NCBI GenBank assembly: GCA_905221615.1
Contig: CAJNDT010002835.1
Location: 623,426-687,425, forward strand
Direction of reading: 5' to 3'
Length of the DNA: 64,000 nt
Source of the DNA: Symbiodinium sp. CCMP2592
Taxonomy: Eukaryota > Sar > Dinophyceae > Suessiales > Symbiodiniaceae
Each line of letters starts with the position of its first letter. Position 1 is the stretch's first letter. The notes beneath the pieces were generated by a model that was not told the DNA's origin, ran no database searches, and saw only the letters and a list, made by a program, of their open reading frames with translations. A program made the translations under genes and the position numbers. Of this stretch, positions 46,111 through 57,600 are shown in pieces.

Positions 46111-49009
46111 CTTGAGACTGCATTTATTCGCTTAACGCCACAACACGAAGAGGTGATCCAGAAGTACCGAGCCTCCATGCCAAAGAGCGTTCGAGCAACG
46201 AAGCTGGCGTCAGCAGCATCTGCCTAGGCGGGGATGCGGGCTATGCATACGTTGTTGCATTGGGGTTGTAAGAGGGCTCGGAGCCGCCCGCCACCCCTCC
46301 CAAACACGCCATAGTGGCCCATAGTGGCTTCCCGCCTGTGTTGCCTGTGTTGTGGTCCCCTGGTGCGGTTCTCGCTTGCACTTGGTTTTGGAGGTGGGTT
46401 GTGCTGCACACTTGCCGCAAATCATGAGGGTCATGCCGGCTCATCCCAGCCTCCGAATGCTTGAAGTTGTAAATTGTGCACTCACGTCGGAATGCGATTC
46501 GCCTCTGAAAAGTTTCGTAGGGCTTGCATAGGATTAAGATAGTCAAAAGTTGAGCTACACATGATGGGAGTCTGTACCTGTGGTTTGGATGGCATGAAAT
46601 GTGCTTCTGTCCCGATGTACACTCAAGCCACAACGTAAGGAAGAAGTGGCCTCGGCGCATCTAGAGATGCCACGGCACTTGACCCTGCACACTCCTTTGT
46701 TCTTGAAGATGAACCTAGACATGCTCTTCCTCAACCTGTCTGTAAAGGCTGCCTCCTCCTGCCTCCCTTTTCGCTCGTTGCCTGGCTCGCTCACTTTTGC
46801 TCTCAATTCTGCTCTTGCATGTCTTGCTCTGTTCCTGTCTTTTGACTGAAACGGTGCAGCCGCCGCAGGCACTCGACTCTTGGACTGCCGACGCTGCGTC
46901 TCACATAATTTTCCATCCTGGCACGCATGGTCCCTGGAAAAGGCTTGCGTGTACTGAGCGGATGTCGGGTCATGGGTGCATGTGAATAGAGCTCGCAGGA
47001 ATGCTGCGTCAAATCGGCGGCATAGCTTCGACAGCGCCTTTCGGGTTTGGGCTTGTGGACCTGCCGCCATCAGAGAAGTAACCCATGCGTAGGCAATCCG
47101 ACCTTCCAGTGGGGCAATCCCAAGCCACGGTCACAAGCTATATGTAAGGGCGGAGCATAAAGCTTTCTCAGTGTCAGGCAATCGCGCACGAAACCCCGAA
47201 GACCCCAAGCCGAGTTTTAACCTTGCCTGGAGTGCCCGAGCCGCGAGAGCTCGAAAACATCAAGCGCAGCGGTTTCCGAAAGGAAGAAACTCTCATTGCA
47301 GACCCCAAGAAAGAAAGGCCAAAGCCCGAAGCTAAGCCTAAGGACCACAGAAACTCGAGACCACCAAACTCACCAAACCCTGTAATTAGTGCGGCTCGAC
47401 GAGTCCGTTAACGGAGTTTAGTGTCTTGATTTGCAGTCAGCTAGGCGGCTGGGAAAACTCTAGAGGCTGTACTTGATTGATTACCCCAACCCCCAAACCT
47501 GAGTCCTAGTGTCAGAAGCCCCCATGTGGCTTCCGGGTCTGCTTAAGCCAGCGGCAACTGGGCCGGCACTTCGCGGCCTCCCTCGAAGCGGAGGTGGATT
47601 AGCCATGGCTGAACATTTGGGGATGTCCAGAGTGTAGGGACGTTGACGGTTCGGGGTTCAGGGTTTCAGCAAGTATGAAATTGCAACTGAGTTCTCGACG
47701 GACTGGCTGACTGCAGTTATTTCTTTCAGCAGTTGCGCACTTACAAGTGTCGCGGCAGTCTCCATGCAAAGCACCACGAGGACCTCCATACCTACCCTAG
47801 ATCCTACTTCCAAAATGCTGTCAAACAAGTTGAACGCTCCGAGGTTCCGTCCGGCGTCTGGCGGCACCCCGCCGCGGAAGCGCCGTTGAGCCCTTGCCGA
47901 CAAGAGTGGGTTTCAGCCTCATGCATTGGAATGGCCATGGCCTTTGGCAAGCTTTCCATATCGCAGTCCTGCAATTCAAGGTCGGCCAAGGCACGAACAA
48001 GGGAGCTCATTCAAGAGAACTAGTTGCACCCAAGCCAGTTTTGCGTTGAAGCAGGGGCTCACGGAGTTTGGGTTTCCTGGGGGAAGGATGTACATAAGCT
48101 CAAAACCTGTCTGGGTTGAGGCAGACGCTTCTTGTCGATAGGTTCTGTCGAACCCGTACATGTCGCTAAGGTCGAGCTTGAACTTGACACCATTTTGCTG
48201 GAGCTGTATCAGGCAAATCCTCATGTCAAAGCACATGGCTTAAGTATCCTCCTCGAAGCCATGCCTGCCTTGTGCAAGTGTGTGAGTCACAATACCCTAG
48301 AAACACTTCCTGGCGAAGCCTTGAAGTAACGGAAGGAGGTAGACTATAAGTGGACCCATTCTAGTGGGTGAAATGTTGCATGTATTTGGGCATTGTTGCA
48401 GAACCGATCCTCTCAGGACAGCTACAAGAAAGTGGCAGTTCTTTGCTCCACCTGTGGTGAGCTTTTGGTGCGAGGCTTAGCCCAAAAGTGTAGTGGACGA
48501 ACTTAACTTTGCTTTCGGAGCTCCAGGGCCAATTTCACTCTCACATATTACAAAGTGTCCTCAGTTCGGGTGCCCAAGTGCTCAAAAGGTTTCCGGAAGG
48601 TGAGATCCCCAAGCTGTCAGATGGAACAGTGTCAAGCCTTAGGGTACTGTAGGCTAAGGATTGCCCACGGACTCAAAATTTCTGGAATGCCGTTCGTGGG
48701 TGGCAAGTACGGTTGCGTGGACCCAACTCCAGCTTCGCTGTCGCGATCGTCGATTGATGCTAGGCTAGGCCTAAGGGTGCCTCCGAGCCTCCCAGCGATT
48801 TTTCTTCAAATTGTCCGTGAGGCTCGCCTCTTGTTTGTGTCCTGTGTCCACGATCAGAATAATTCTTTTGTGTCTACAGCATATGGTGATTCGGGCAAGG
48901 CCCTCTATCGCAAGCGAAACGGCACGAAGTCTTCGCTTGCGCGGCCCCCAATCGCCAGAGACAGAATAAGAGCCAGTAGGCGTCACAGTGCATCATAATG
49001 TAGCAGTTG
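46111..49009. other. Unassigned intergenic sequence
   Basis: No gene recognised. Short AAACCC-like words recur (47480-47505, 47655-47670). The open frame at 46555-47070 (minus, 171 codons) has basic stretches but no motif. Confidence 0.4.
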
Positions 49010-49194
49010 GTGCTGTAGTTGTTCGTGGAGTTGTAGCAGAACTACGGGTGGCAGAAGCGGTAAAAAGTGTAGGGGCAGTAGCAGAGTAGCACTAGCAGCA
49101 TCTGCTAACAGTAGTAGCTCTAGCAGTACCAAACCGCCAGCAGCAGCAGCAGCAGCAGGGAGGAGGTGGAGGAGTTGTAGTCGTCATCGTCGTC

Positions 49195-49240
<46 letters not shown>

Positions 49241-49560
49241 TGTTGTTGTTGTAGTAGTAGTAGTAGCAGCAGCAGCAGTTGTGGTAGTGGTTGTCGTGGT
49301 GGTGGTGGTCATGGCAAATGTAGTGGTAGTGGCAGTAGTAGTCGTAGTAGTAGTAGTAGTAGCAGTAGTAGCAGCAGCAGTAGTAGTAGTAGTAGTGGCA
49401 GCAGTAGTAGTAACTGGCGTTGTTGTTGTAGCAGTAGAAGTAGCAGCAGCAGTAGTCGAGTAGCGCTGTTTTATGTAGTTTCGTCGCCGTAGTAGTAGTG
49501 GAAGTGGCAGTGGCAGTAGTAGTCGTCGTCGTGGCAGTGGTGGTGGTAGTGGCAGCATGT
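49010..49560. repeat. (TAG)n/(AGC)n tract, first arm
   Basis: About 0.5 kb of TAG, AGC, GGTAGT and TTGTTG units with TAG on the plus strand. It forms the first arm of an orientation-switching block with 49575-49995. Confidence 0.93.
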
Positions 49561-49574
49561 GAGGCAGTAGCAGT

Positions 49575-49872
49575 GTACTACGACGGCGACTACTACCACC
49601 ACCACGTCTACCACGACCACGACCACCGCCGCTACTGCTACTGCTACTGCTACTGCTACTACTACATCTACTCCTACTGTTACTGCCAATGCTACTATTC
49701 CTACTGCCAATGCTACTGGTCCTGCCACTGCCATCGCCACTGGCACTGCTACTGCTATTGGCACTGCTGCTATTACTAGGCTGCTGCTGCTGCTGCGACT
49801 ACTACTACTCCTACTCCTACTCCTACTCCTACTCCTACTACTACTACTGCTACTGCTACTACTACGACTACG

Positions 49873-49933
<61 letters not shown>

Positions 49934-49995
49934 ATATTACTACTACTACTGTTGCTGCTGCTACGACGACGGCTGCTACTACCGTTGCAACCACT
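49575..49995. repeat. (CTA)n/(TAC)n tract, inverted arm
   Basis: The same repeat family as the preceding arm but on the opposite strand (CTACTA, CTGCTA, CCTACT units). A short TAG arm resumes at about 49996-50045. Together they make an inverted repeat with a spacer of only about 15 bases. Confidence 0.93.
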
Positions 49996-50000
49996 AGTAA

Positions 50001-50042
<42 letters not shown>

Positions 50043-50045
50043 CAG
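49996..50045. repeat. (TAG)n tract, third arm
   Basis: A pure run of TAG units after the CTA arm, then AGCAGCAGCAG. The orientation switches back to that of the first arm. Confidence 0.9.
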
Positions 50046-53000
50046 CAGCAGCAGAGGGTACGCCGGCCATTGGGCACGTTGGAAAGAACTGCTAGCAGCA
50101 ATAGGTATGATCAAGATGGCAACGCAATGCAATGTTGTTTTGCATGGGCTTTCAACCATCCACAAAGGCAAGGGAAGGCATACCGATATATTCGCCGCAA
50201 CGTGTAGGAACAATACTTACGGGACCGGCAGCAGTTTTTCAGACTATGATCCACCAAGGCTTCCTGTTTCTTGTCACTACGAATCCGAACTCCGAGCAGG
50301 CTCCGTTACCGTAGACACTCAGTTGCAGAGTCCATTCCTCCGTGCCGAAATCTTCCAAAAAGCCTTGACAACGAGTCGCCCCAGGTGAAGATGTACTTGG
50401 AGAGGGTCGCCGAGGATCCCCACGACATCCTTGGTTTCGAAGGGCGCATACCGGCATCTCGATTTATCCAGGCTGTTGGGGCTTGAGAGCTTTCGTGTGC
50501 TTCCGTTTAGACTAGTGCTGCATGTCTGTTCGATTTCAAGGACAATCGTTTGCCTGTCATGACGCTTCTCGCGGTAGCGGGAGAAATTTTGGCGACGCCA
50601 AGGTTCGCCAAAAGAGTAGATGTCGGGCACTCGCACGGCTCGAACATAGACGGCAGGAAAGTGAGATTTCTGCCTTTGTTTCCGAAAGAGAAAGAGCAGA
50701 TGGTAGTTCCTGGTAGTTACCTGGTAGTTGTTTTCAGCAAAGCCCCCGCATCTCAGGCATGTGGCGAAAACCAGGACACTCGAAGACATTGTTCCGCTCA
50801 GTTGTGTGGGAGTCCTTCTGAATCCTTCTCTACTTCTACCGTGAAGTGAACCCTTATTCAGAACATTGCCTTTTGTGTGGAAGGAGCTTGCCTGCCCGTC
50901 CTGCCATCGCAGCTTCTGCAGAGGCCCACGGCCCCGTGCAATGCGGCTCCAAGCCAAAGAACATGTAGCGGGCGGACTCTGTCAAACGGTTGAGAGAAAG
51001 GTATTAGGCACATTTGCGCATCGTTCTCATCCTGTGGTCTAGCTTTCAGTTGTGGATGCAAGCCTGTAGATCGTCGGATGCGATTCGTACTCTGCCTGTG
51101 AACTTAGGACACCATGGCTGGCTGCAAGTCTACAAGTCCAGTTTATTTAAATGCTGCTATGAAATTTCCACTTCAGCGGGGGCAATTGCTCGTGACACTG
51201 CTTGCAACTATCAGTAAGAGAGCCCAGTCGCAAGCAAGAGCCCTGAAAACCGGCGAACGGTGAAGCTGAATCTCGAATCCATCATACTGACAACGCCTGC
51301 CACGGAGCGATAGTGGTCAGTTGCGCCCCTTTCGATTGCATAGCAAGCTCTACAATTCCTTGCTTGGCGTTCCAAGGGGTCTGCATCCAACCGTATTGCA
51401 ATTACAAATTTTTGCGACCAATACCTTAGAAAGAGACGCAGCATCAAACGGCCCACGATCCCCTTGCAGCAGGGCCGCGGCTGGTGAAGGGGCGCCCAGC
51501 ATGGAAGATGATTTCTGGGCGAGTCCGAATGAAGTAGGATCCGCGGTAGGAAACAGTGAGACTTCGGCGGCGTGCGAAAATGTTGCATGTGAGGGCTAGT
51601 GGCATCTGGAGACTGAACTCAACCTCAAACCTTCTTCGCGAGCTGCCATCTGTGCCCTCCGTCGTGTCACGGTACCTTTGGAGCCTTTGCCACGAGTTGC
51701 TTGAGGCATCCGGAACGCTCACCACGAAACTCTAGACTTGTAGGCATTGGATTTTGGATAGCTTGAGGAAAGAAATTCCGATTAACGAACCAGAGGCTAA
51801 CCTGCCGAGCAGAAGAGGCACAAAAGGTTTGGGATTTGCAGGCGTACCTGGTGAGTCTGTGAACCCGGCAACCATGTGGGATGCATCCTTAAGGCCAAAA
51901 ACATGGGTTCTGTGACCTGTGGACAGAGCTTGAGTTTGCTAGCCAGAGGTTGTGCAGCAACTGCAGACCCAGGCAAGAGACGCTGCGGGCCGATGCTAGC
52001 GACGAAGCCGCATCTGCGGAGAGGTGGGAATCTCCACTAAGCCCCTATGCATGCTACCTCGAACGAATCAATTGAAACCCCTTTTCTCATAGGGACCTGT
52101 GGAACTTCAGCAGTTTTGGTATCACAGAGATCCCGGGACGATGCTCCGAACTCCTAAGATGAACCAAGTCCTAAGCACTCAGTAGCCTTCCTGCCGGGTC
52201 TTTCACAAGGTTTGGCTAAGCCACGCAAGGAACTTCCAGACATCAGATTTGACCCCTTGTGCATCCGCCTCAAAGCGGAAGTCGCCAAAAACTCAAACCT
52301 CCATGCGATAGAACGGTCACAACTTGTTGGTACTATGCGTTGAGACCTGGTCGGACTCCGGTCAGTTAGGGATGTATAAAAAGATCCAAACTCAACGGAA
52401 CATGTCACACGCGGGCTATTCTCCCTTCGCCATGGTGCACATGTCTACTGCATCAAGATCACGAGCGCAACAACATCCGGAACCCTTAACGGCAGAAAAC
52501 GGACCTGAGTCTGCTGGAAAATCGCCTGAAACGTACAGTCGCTCCTACTCGACGATGCATTGAATTTCTGAAGGCTATACACACGCTTCTGGTTCACATC
52601 CGCATAGTTTTACCGTGTGCACATCAGGCAATATGGATTGGCGTGGGGTTGAACATAGCTGCGAATGGTTAGGATACGTGTTATCAATGTTCGCAGTTTG
52701 CTCTGAGAATTTTTATTGTCGGGGCTGAGGTCTGAAGGAATTGACGCCTCGGACTACCAGATTTCTGAATTATTGAGTGTATGGGGCAGAGGGCTTTGTT
52801 GTTTTCTTTGATGCCGCAGCCGTCCATCTGCGTGTCCTTGCATCGACTGTGCCAAAAGTCGCCGCTTCGAAATCCTCGGTTCCAACCTTTCGTCCGTGAG
52901 CGAGGATGTAGCTGTATTGTCGGGGAGTTCGTTCCAATGCGGAAGAAATAGATTCGTTCCCAAACTCCGTGGGAAGGCTTCGGTAGGACCCACCCGTTGA

Positions 53001-55999
53001 AAAGCCGAAGGGGTCCTGCACTAGGAGCTCTTGGGATGGATCATAGTTCACCCTTACCAAGAGAGGCTGCGCCGTCAGCTGGAGATGTCCGAGGCAGGGA
53101 GCTGCATCACACCGTGCCACACCACCTTTGCTGCGACCCAAGCTTTTGTTCGGCTCAAGCATTTGTTCCAAGTTCATCGTCAATCCTTAACCAGAAATGC
53201 CCTAAACATCAGCGTCAAGCCTCCGTCAGGGTTCTGTTCTTAGCGGTTTTCGCAAACTGGGGCCACGGCGGTCTTTGCAAGTTCTATTGTTCTTCTCCTC
53301 GCCTTTGCCTTAGCGACCTGCTGGCCACCATGTCGCAGAAGGTGTCGGCTACTTCATGTAAGTTGGATACGAAGTGCGAAATACAGACGATATCACCGAG
53401 TGTCTGGAGCGCCCGAACATTTATTCATGCCGGCAACACAAGTCATCACTGAGGGCGGGCTGCCAATTGTGCAACACAGGGGCCACTCCACTTCCAATCG
53501 CAACCCCGAGGTCCAGCGGGTCCAAGCCACAGTGCTCAACATCGCGAAAGACGATAATCGCCAGCACCAAAAACCACATCTTGCTTATTCTCGAGGGACA
53601 CACCGGGTCACTTCAAAATGAGCTCAATGCTTTCAGCATACATATTGCTGAAGAGTAGCTTAGGGTTGGAGCAAAGCAAGCATAAAAAGGAGAAGCGTGG
53701 CAGATGCATAATTCATGGCTCCAGGCTCTCAACGGTCTTCGGTGCTTGGGGTCAATATCGTTCCGTGCTCTATGGATACAGATTTTTTCGCCATCAGCTT
53801 CAGATCCTAGACCGAGCAAAGAGCTTAGAGTTGCTTCACCGCCGGGATGAAATGACGGAGATATCCTTCCCACCGCTTCCAGAGAACAACGCTGCCCATC
53901 AGTTCCGCCTCCTAGCCCAAGGGAGGATTGAACGCCTAAATCTTGGAAAGGACAGGTTGGCGCTGGACTCTCTTTCGACAGGGCGGCAGTGAATCGGCCC
54001 GTCGTTTTCGCTTGGCTTCCTTTGCCTCAGCATCTTCTTTGCTGAGTACTTAAACGGACCCTCCGATGTCGTTAACTTCTTGCTGGGAGATGGTCGACGT
54101 CAACCTGTTCCTGGACGGGCAGACCGAGTGGTTCGATGTCGTGGTGGTGTCAAGGATGCGAATTACACGCTTCAAAGACCCAGGACCGACTCTGAAGCAC
54201 ATGATGCTTCCGTCGGAGTGGCAGTCAACTTTCCTCAAATTGCGTAAGGTGGGGTGGAGTGCGCTTGGTACGGATGTTCGGTGCAGTCAAAACTGCCTGC
54301 ACAACCAACGGACGCTTAGCATCGTCGGCTCGCCTGATGAGAACTCAATTCCAGTCTTCACCGCCAGCGACGAGTGGTTGATTTTGCAGCCCAGAATACT
54401 TCATCTATAGCCTTGCAAATTCGACGGACAGCGTTGACCTGTTTGCGATACACGACGATGTTCGCTGGTGATGTTCTTTGTTAGTGTGTAAGTTGCGGTG
54501 GGTCTCAGTGGAGGCGGGCTTGGTCTTGGCGATGGCAGCGAGAGCTTGCGCTGCGCGTGGAGAGTTCGTTGCTCACAGTCAATAGTGCAGGTCCCCTCAT
54601 GAGGCCTTTATTTGTAGCGGTTCATCGTTGTTGATTGTTTTGTCTCCAGTGGTTCCTCCCTTCCAATCCACTTTGAGACCAGTCATCGCCTTGCCGGCCT
54701 GGTGCGAGCGTGAGAGTCAAAACTCAAGGTCTAAATGCTCCCGGTAGCACCCACGTGTATGTCAGAGGAACGCAGACAGACAAGCTTCATAACAGGAGTG
54801 CCTTGAGGCGGCGAAAGAGCTGATAGGACGGCCCAACCTGACCAGCAGGTGCACGAATGGTGTAGAAGCTCCAGTTAAGCCCCAATGCAGGAAGTAGAAG
54901 CAAAGGTTGACAAGGTTTCGCACAAAGCTAGTTTAGCCCATTCTTGAGATGCATGATCACGCCCTCGCAGCTGTGCTCCAGGCGTCTGTCAAGGCCCGGG
55001 CCGCTCTTTTTCCCGTAGCCGGCAGCATGCGCTTTAGTGGTTGATTGAGGGCAAGCGGTGTTAGAAGTCTCTAAGTGAAGGCTTGTTCGCCTGTCCCTTG
55101 AGAGTGTGAAAAATCACCAACGGAAGGTGCCTTGGGTTCGGTGGCTGGGGTGCTTGTAGTGGAGCGCAGTTCTGGCTTCGCAGATCTTGCTGGTGCGATC
55201 GTTTGGTTTTGTTTCGGTTGGTTGCTCGTTTGCACAAGCACATGCGTATGCTGGTGTCCCATCATGAATACTACAATCTGTATCGACATGAACGCGTTCC
55301 GCGACCAGCAGAGTAGAGCCATCTTTCGAAAGGCTTACAGCCGAGTGCGATTCGGCTTTCTTTTGCTGCTTTGCCGGTTTGCAGAATCTCACGAAGAGGT
55401 TTCATTTTCTCCGATGTGGGAAACTTGTACAACCCGACGTTTCTGAAAAGTCAAGGAGGCAACCATGTCTCTGCCCACCAAGGAGTACGATAGCGCTGCC
55501 AGGTTTCCTAGTTGAAACTTCGGGCGTCCTTCAGAGTACCAACTGGGATGTGTGTCGGCTGGACCGTTTTTTTGTTGCGGGGGTCGGCAACCTAGTGGCG
55601 TAAACTGCGGCCTTTATCAGTCCGCTTCGAGTCGTGTCTTGATCCTGAGCACTCGACAAAATCGGACTCGGCAGCAGCAGATGGACGACCCACCAGTTTG
55701 ACACATACTCCACTCTGCGCGTTAAAAATGTTCCAGAAAGCTCAGTCTCGCCCCTAGCCCACCGCCAAACACAAAAGCCTTTCAACTCTCGACAGTCACA
55801 CTTCGCACTTCAAGCCGATCCAGGCGGAAGCCGCCAACATGACGCAGAAGACAGCCCAGGAGGTGGTGCACGCAGGGCTTGAGTGTGGGTTGAGGGTTTA
55901 AGGCAGGGGTCATTCAGCTTCTGGGTTTGGGTTGTCAGCAAGCCCAGTGTCAAAAAGGTAGGACCTTAGGAGAGGTGTTGGGTGTTGAAGGTCTGAAGC
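50046..55999. other. Unassigned intergenic sequence
   Basis: No recognised gene. The frame at 54066-54410 (+, 114 codons, DVNLFLDGQTEWFDVVVV) and the one at 53618-53992 (+) have fairly protein-like composition and could be exons, but no family or splice structure supports them. Confidence 0.4.
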
Positions 56000-56024
56000 G
56001 TTTGTGTGTGTGTGTGTGTGTGTG
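56000..56024. repeat. (GT)n microsatellite
   Basis: Twelve GT units. Simple repeat. Confidence 0.9.
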
Positions 56025-57418
56025 TCTGCAAAAGCTCTTACTACTAGACCAGATGTATTCATATAGTATATGAGTTTCTCCTTTAAAGGTTCCTTTACGG
56101 GATCTATAAGGATATCATACAGGTTCAGGGTTGAAGGGTCCATGTACTCTTATAGCGCATACTTAAAGCTTCAAGGACTCCATGAGTCCAGACATTCCCA
56201 TGCACATAAGTTCATCCACATGCACACCCCCACAACGGGTATATAGCACATGACCTGCATGAGGTTTCCGTTTTGTGTTCAGAATTTAGGCTTCTTTTGG
56301 CCGGAGCACTGGCAGTTGGACAAAATCGCCCATGTCTGCGGTTTCCGGCGAAGGATACAGGATCCTGCGCGGAGCTGACCGCCAAGCCGCCGCAAGGGCT
56401 TCCCGTTTGGCCACCAAGACCTAACACGACAAAACCTCGTCCATCCTGACACGTTCTCATGTTTGCTGTTGCAAAAAATCATATAAGCCACGTAAGCCCG
56501 GCAATGTTTCCAGAGACCCCTCTGGACAAATCTTCACTTCAGGCTCTTCAGCTGCGTGCACGCGGTGCGAACCTGGAGGACTGATGGAGTTTAGATCTCG
56601 CATGAGAGGGTTTGCAAACGGCATAATGGTTTGTGGATAGTTTGAGGCGACTTGCGGATTCTGTGTGGGAGTTCAATAATAATAATAATAAGGTCCTTAC
56701 AGAGTCGCCGAGCTCCTTGTCCAGCAACGATGCTTCCCCTGTGTCCTATCAACCAGTCGGGAAAGCCATTGCACACGAGGTATATTGCAGCGGAGGATCA
56801 GAAACTCACCGCCAAGCAATCGTGGATTCAAATCCAAAACACACGCTTGCCTCCTTTTGAGGCCGAGCTGGCAAGGGCTCAAAAGGTCGCTGCCGGGTCC
56901 CCGGAAGGTTTGGAAGGGCCTTAGTTTAAAATGCTACGTGGAAGCCTGAGGGGTCAGACGGGTCAGACAGAGTTACAACACGGAATTCTGCATTGCGGAG
57001 AGCTTTCTCTAGGCCTTACATTCACGCTCGTACAAAGTCGCAAGTACGTCTAGAGATATTTCATTCGTGAGTCTGTCTAGTCGCAACTCTTAGTTGCCAC
57101 AGTTGCGAGCTTCCTGGAACATGGTAGTGCGGCTTGCCAGAGATTAAACGTAACCCCTGAAGCACCGACTAAACAGGTGAGACGAAGGCAGAAACGGCAC
57201 CTCAGGGATTGACAGTTGAAGGCTTCGATTTCCCTCTGAGCCTGACAATGTCCAGGCTCCACTTCAACAAAGTTTTTCGCCTCAAAGCGCATCAAGACGC
57301 GCAAGTCTATGAAAGCCTCAACACCCTGGAAAGAGTCTTTGGCGCCAGCTCTTCACATAGCTATTTTGGCATTCGACCTTCTGATCTTTGGACACCCATC
57401 GGTACTTTGACTAGTGTG
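56025..57418. other. Unassigned intergenic sequence
   Basis: No gene recognised. A short (AAT)n run is at 56675-56692. Confidence 0.4.
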
Positions 57419-57600
57419 GAAGGTGGTGGTGATGACATGGATGGTGGTGGTTAGTAGTAGTCGTGATGACCATGACGATGCTGCGACACTTGGCGATGAT
57501 GCCGGCGCTTGTGGAGGAGGAGGTCTGGCGACAGTCCCATGACATGTTGATCGTATGCAGTCAAGGTGGTGCTGACGATGGTGGTGGTGATGGCATTAAG
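57419..57600. repeat. GGT/GAT-rich trinucleotide block
   Basis: Imperfect GGTGGT, GATGAC and GTGGTG steps, similar in composition to 9086-9253. Confidence 0.7.

Noticed and set aside
49184..50213. Ser/Thr/Tyr/Val-rich frames around the TAG/CTA block
   Set aside because: Simple-repeat translations in all frames, with no normal protein sequence at either end.
54066..54410. 114-codon frame with fairly regular protein composition
   Set aside because: Could be an exon, but no family, splice sites or neighbours support it.
56823..56836. T-arm-like word GTGGATTCAAATCC
   Set aside because: The stem does not close properly and no upstream tRNA body is present.
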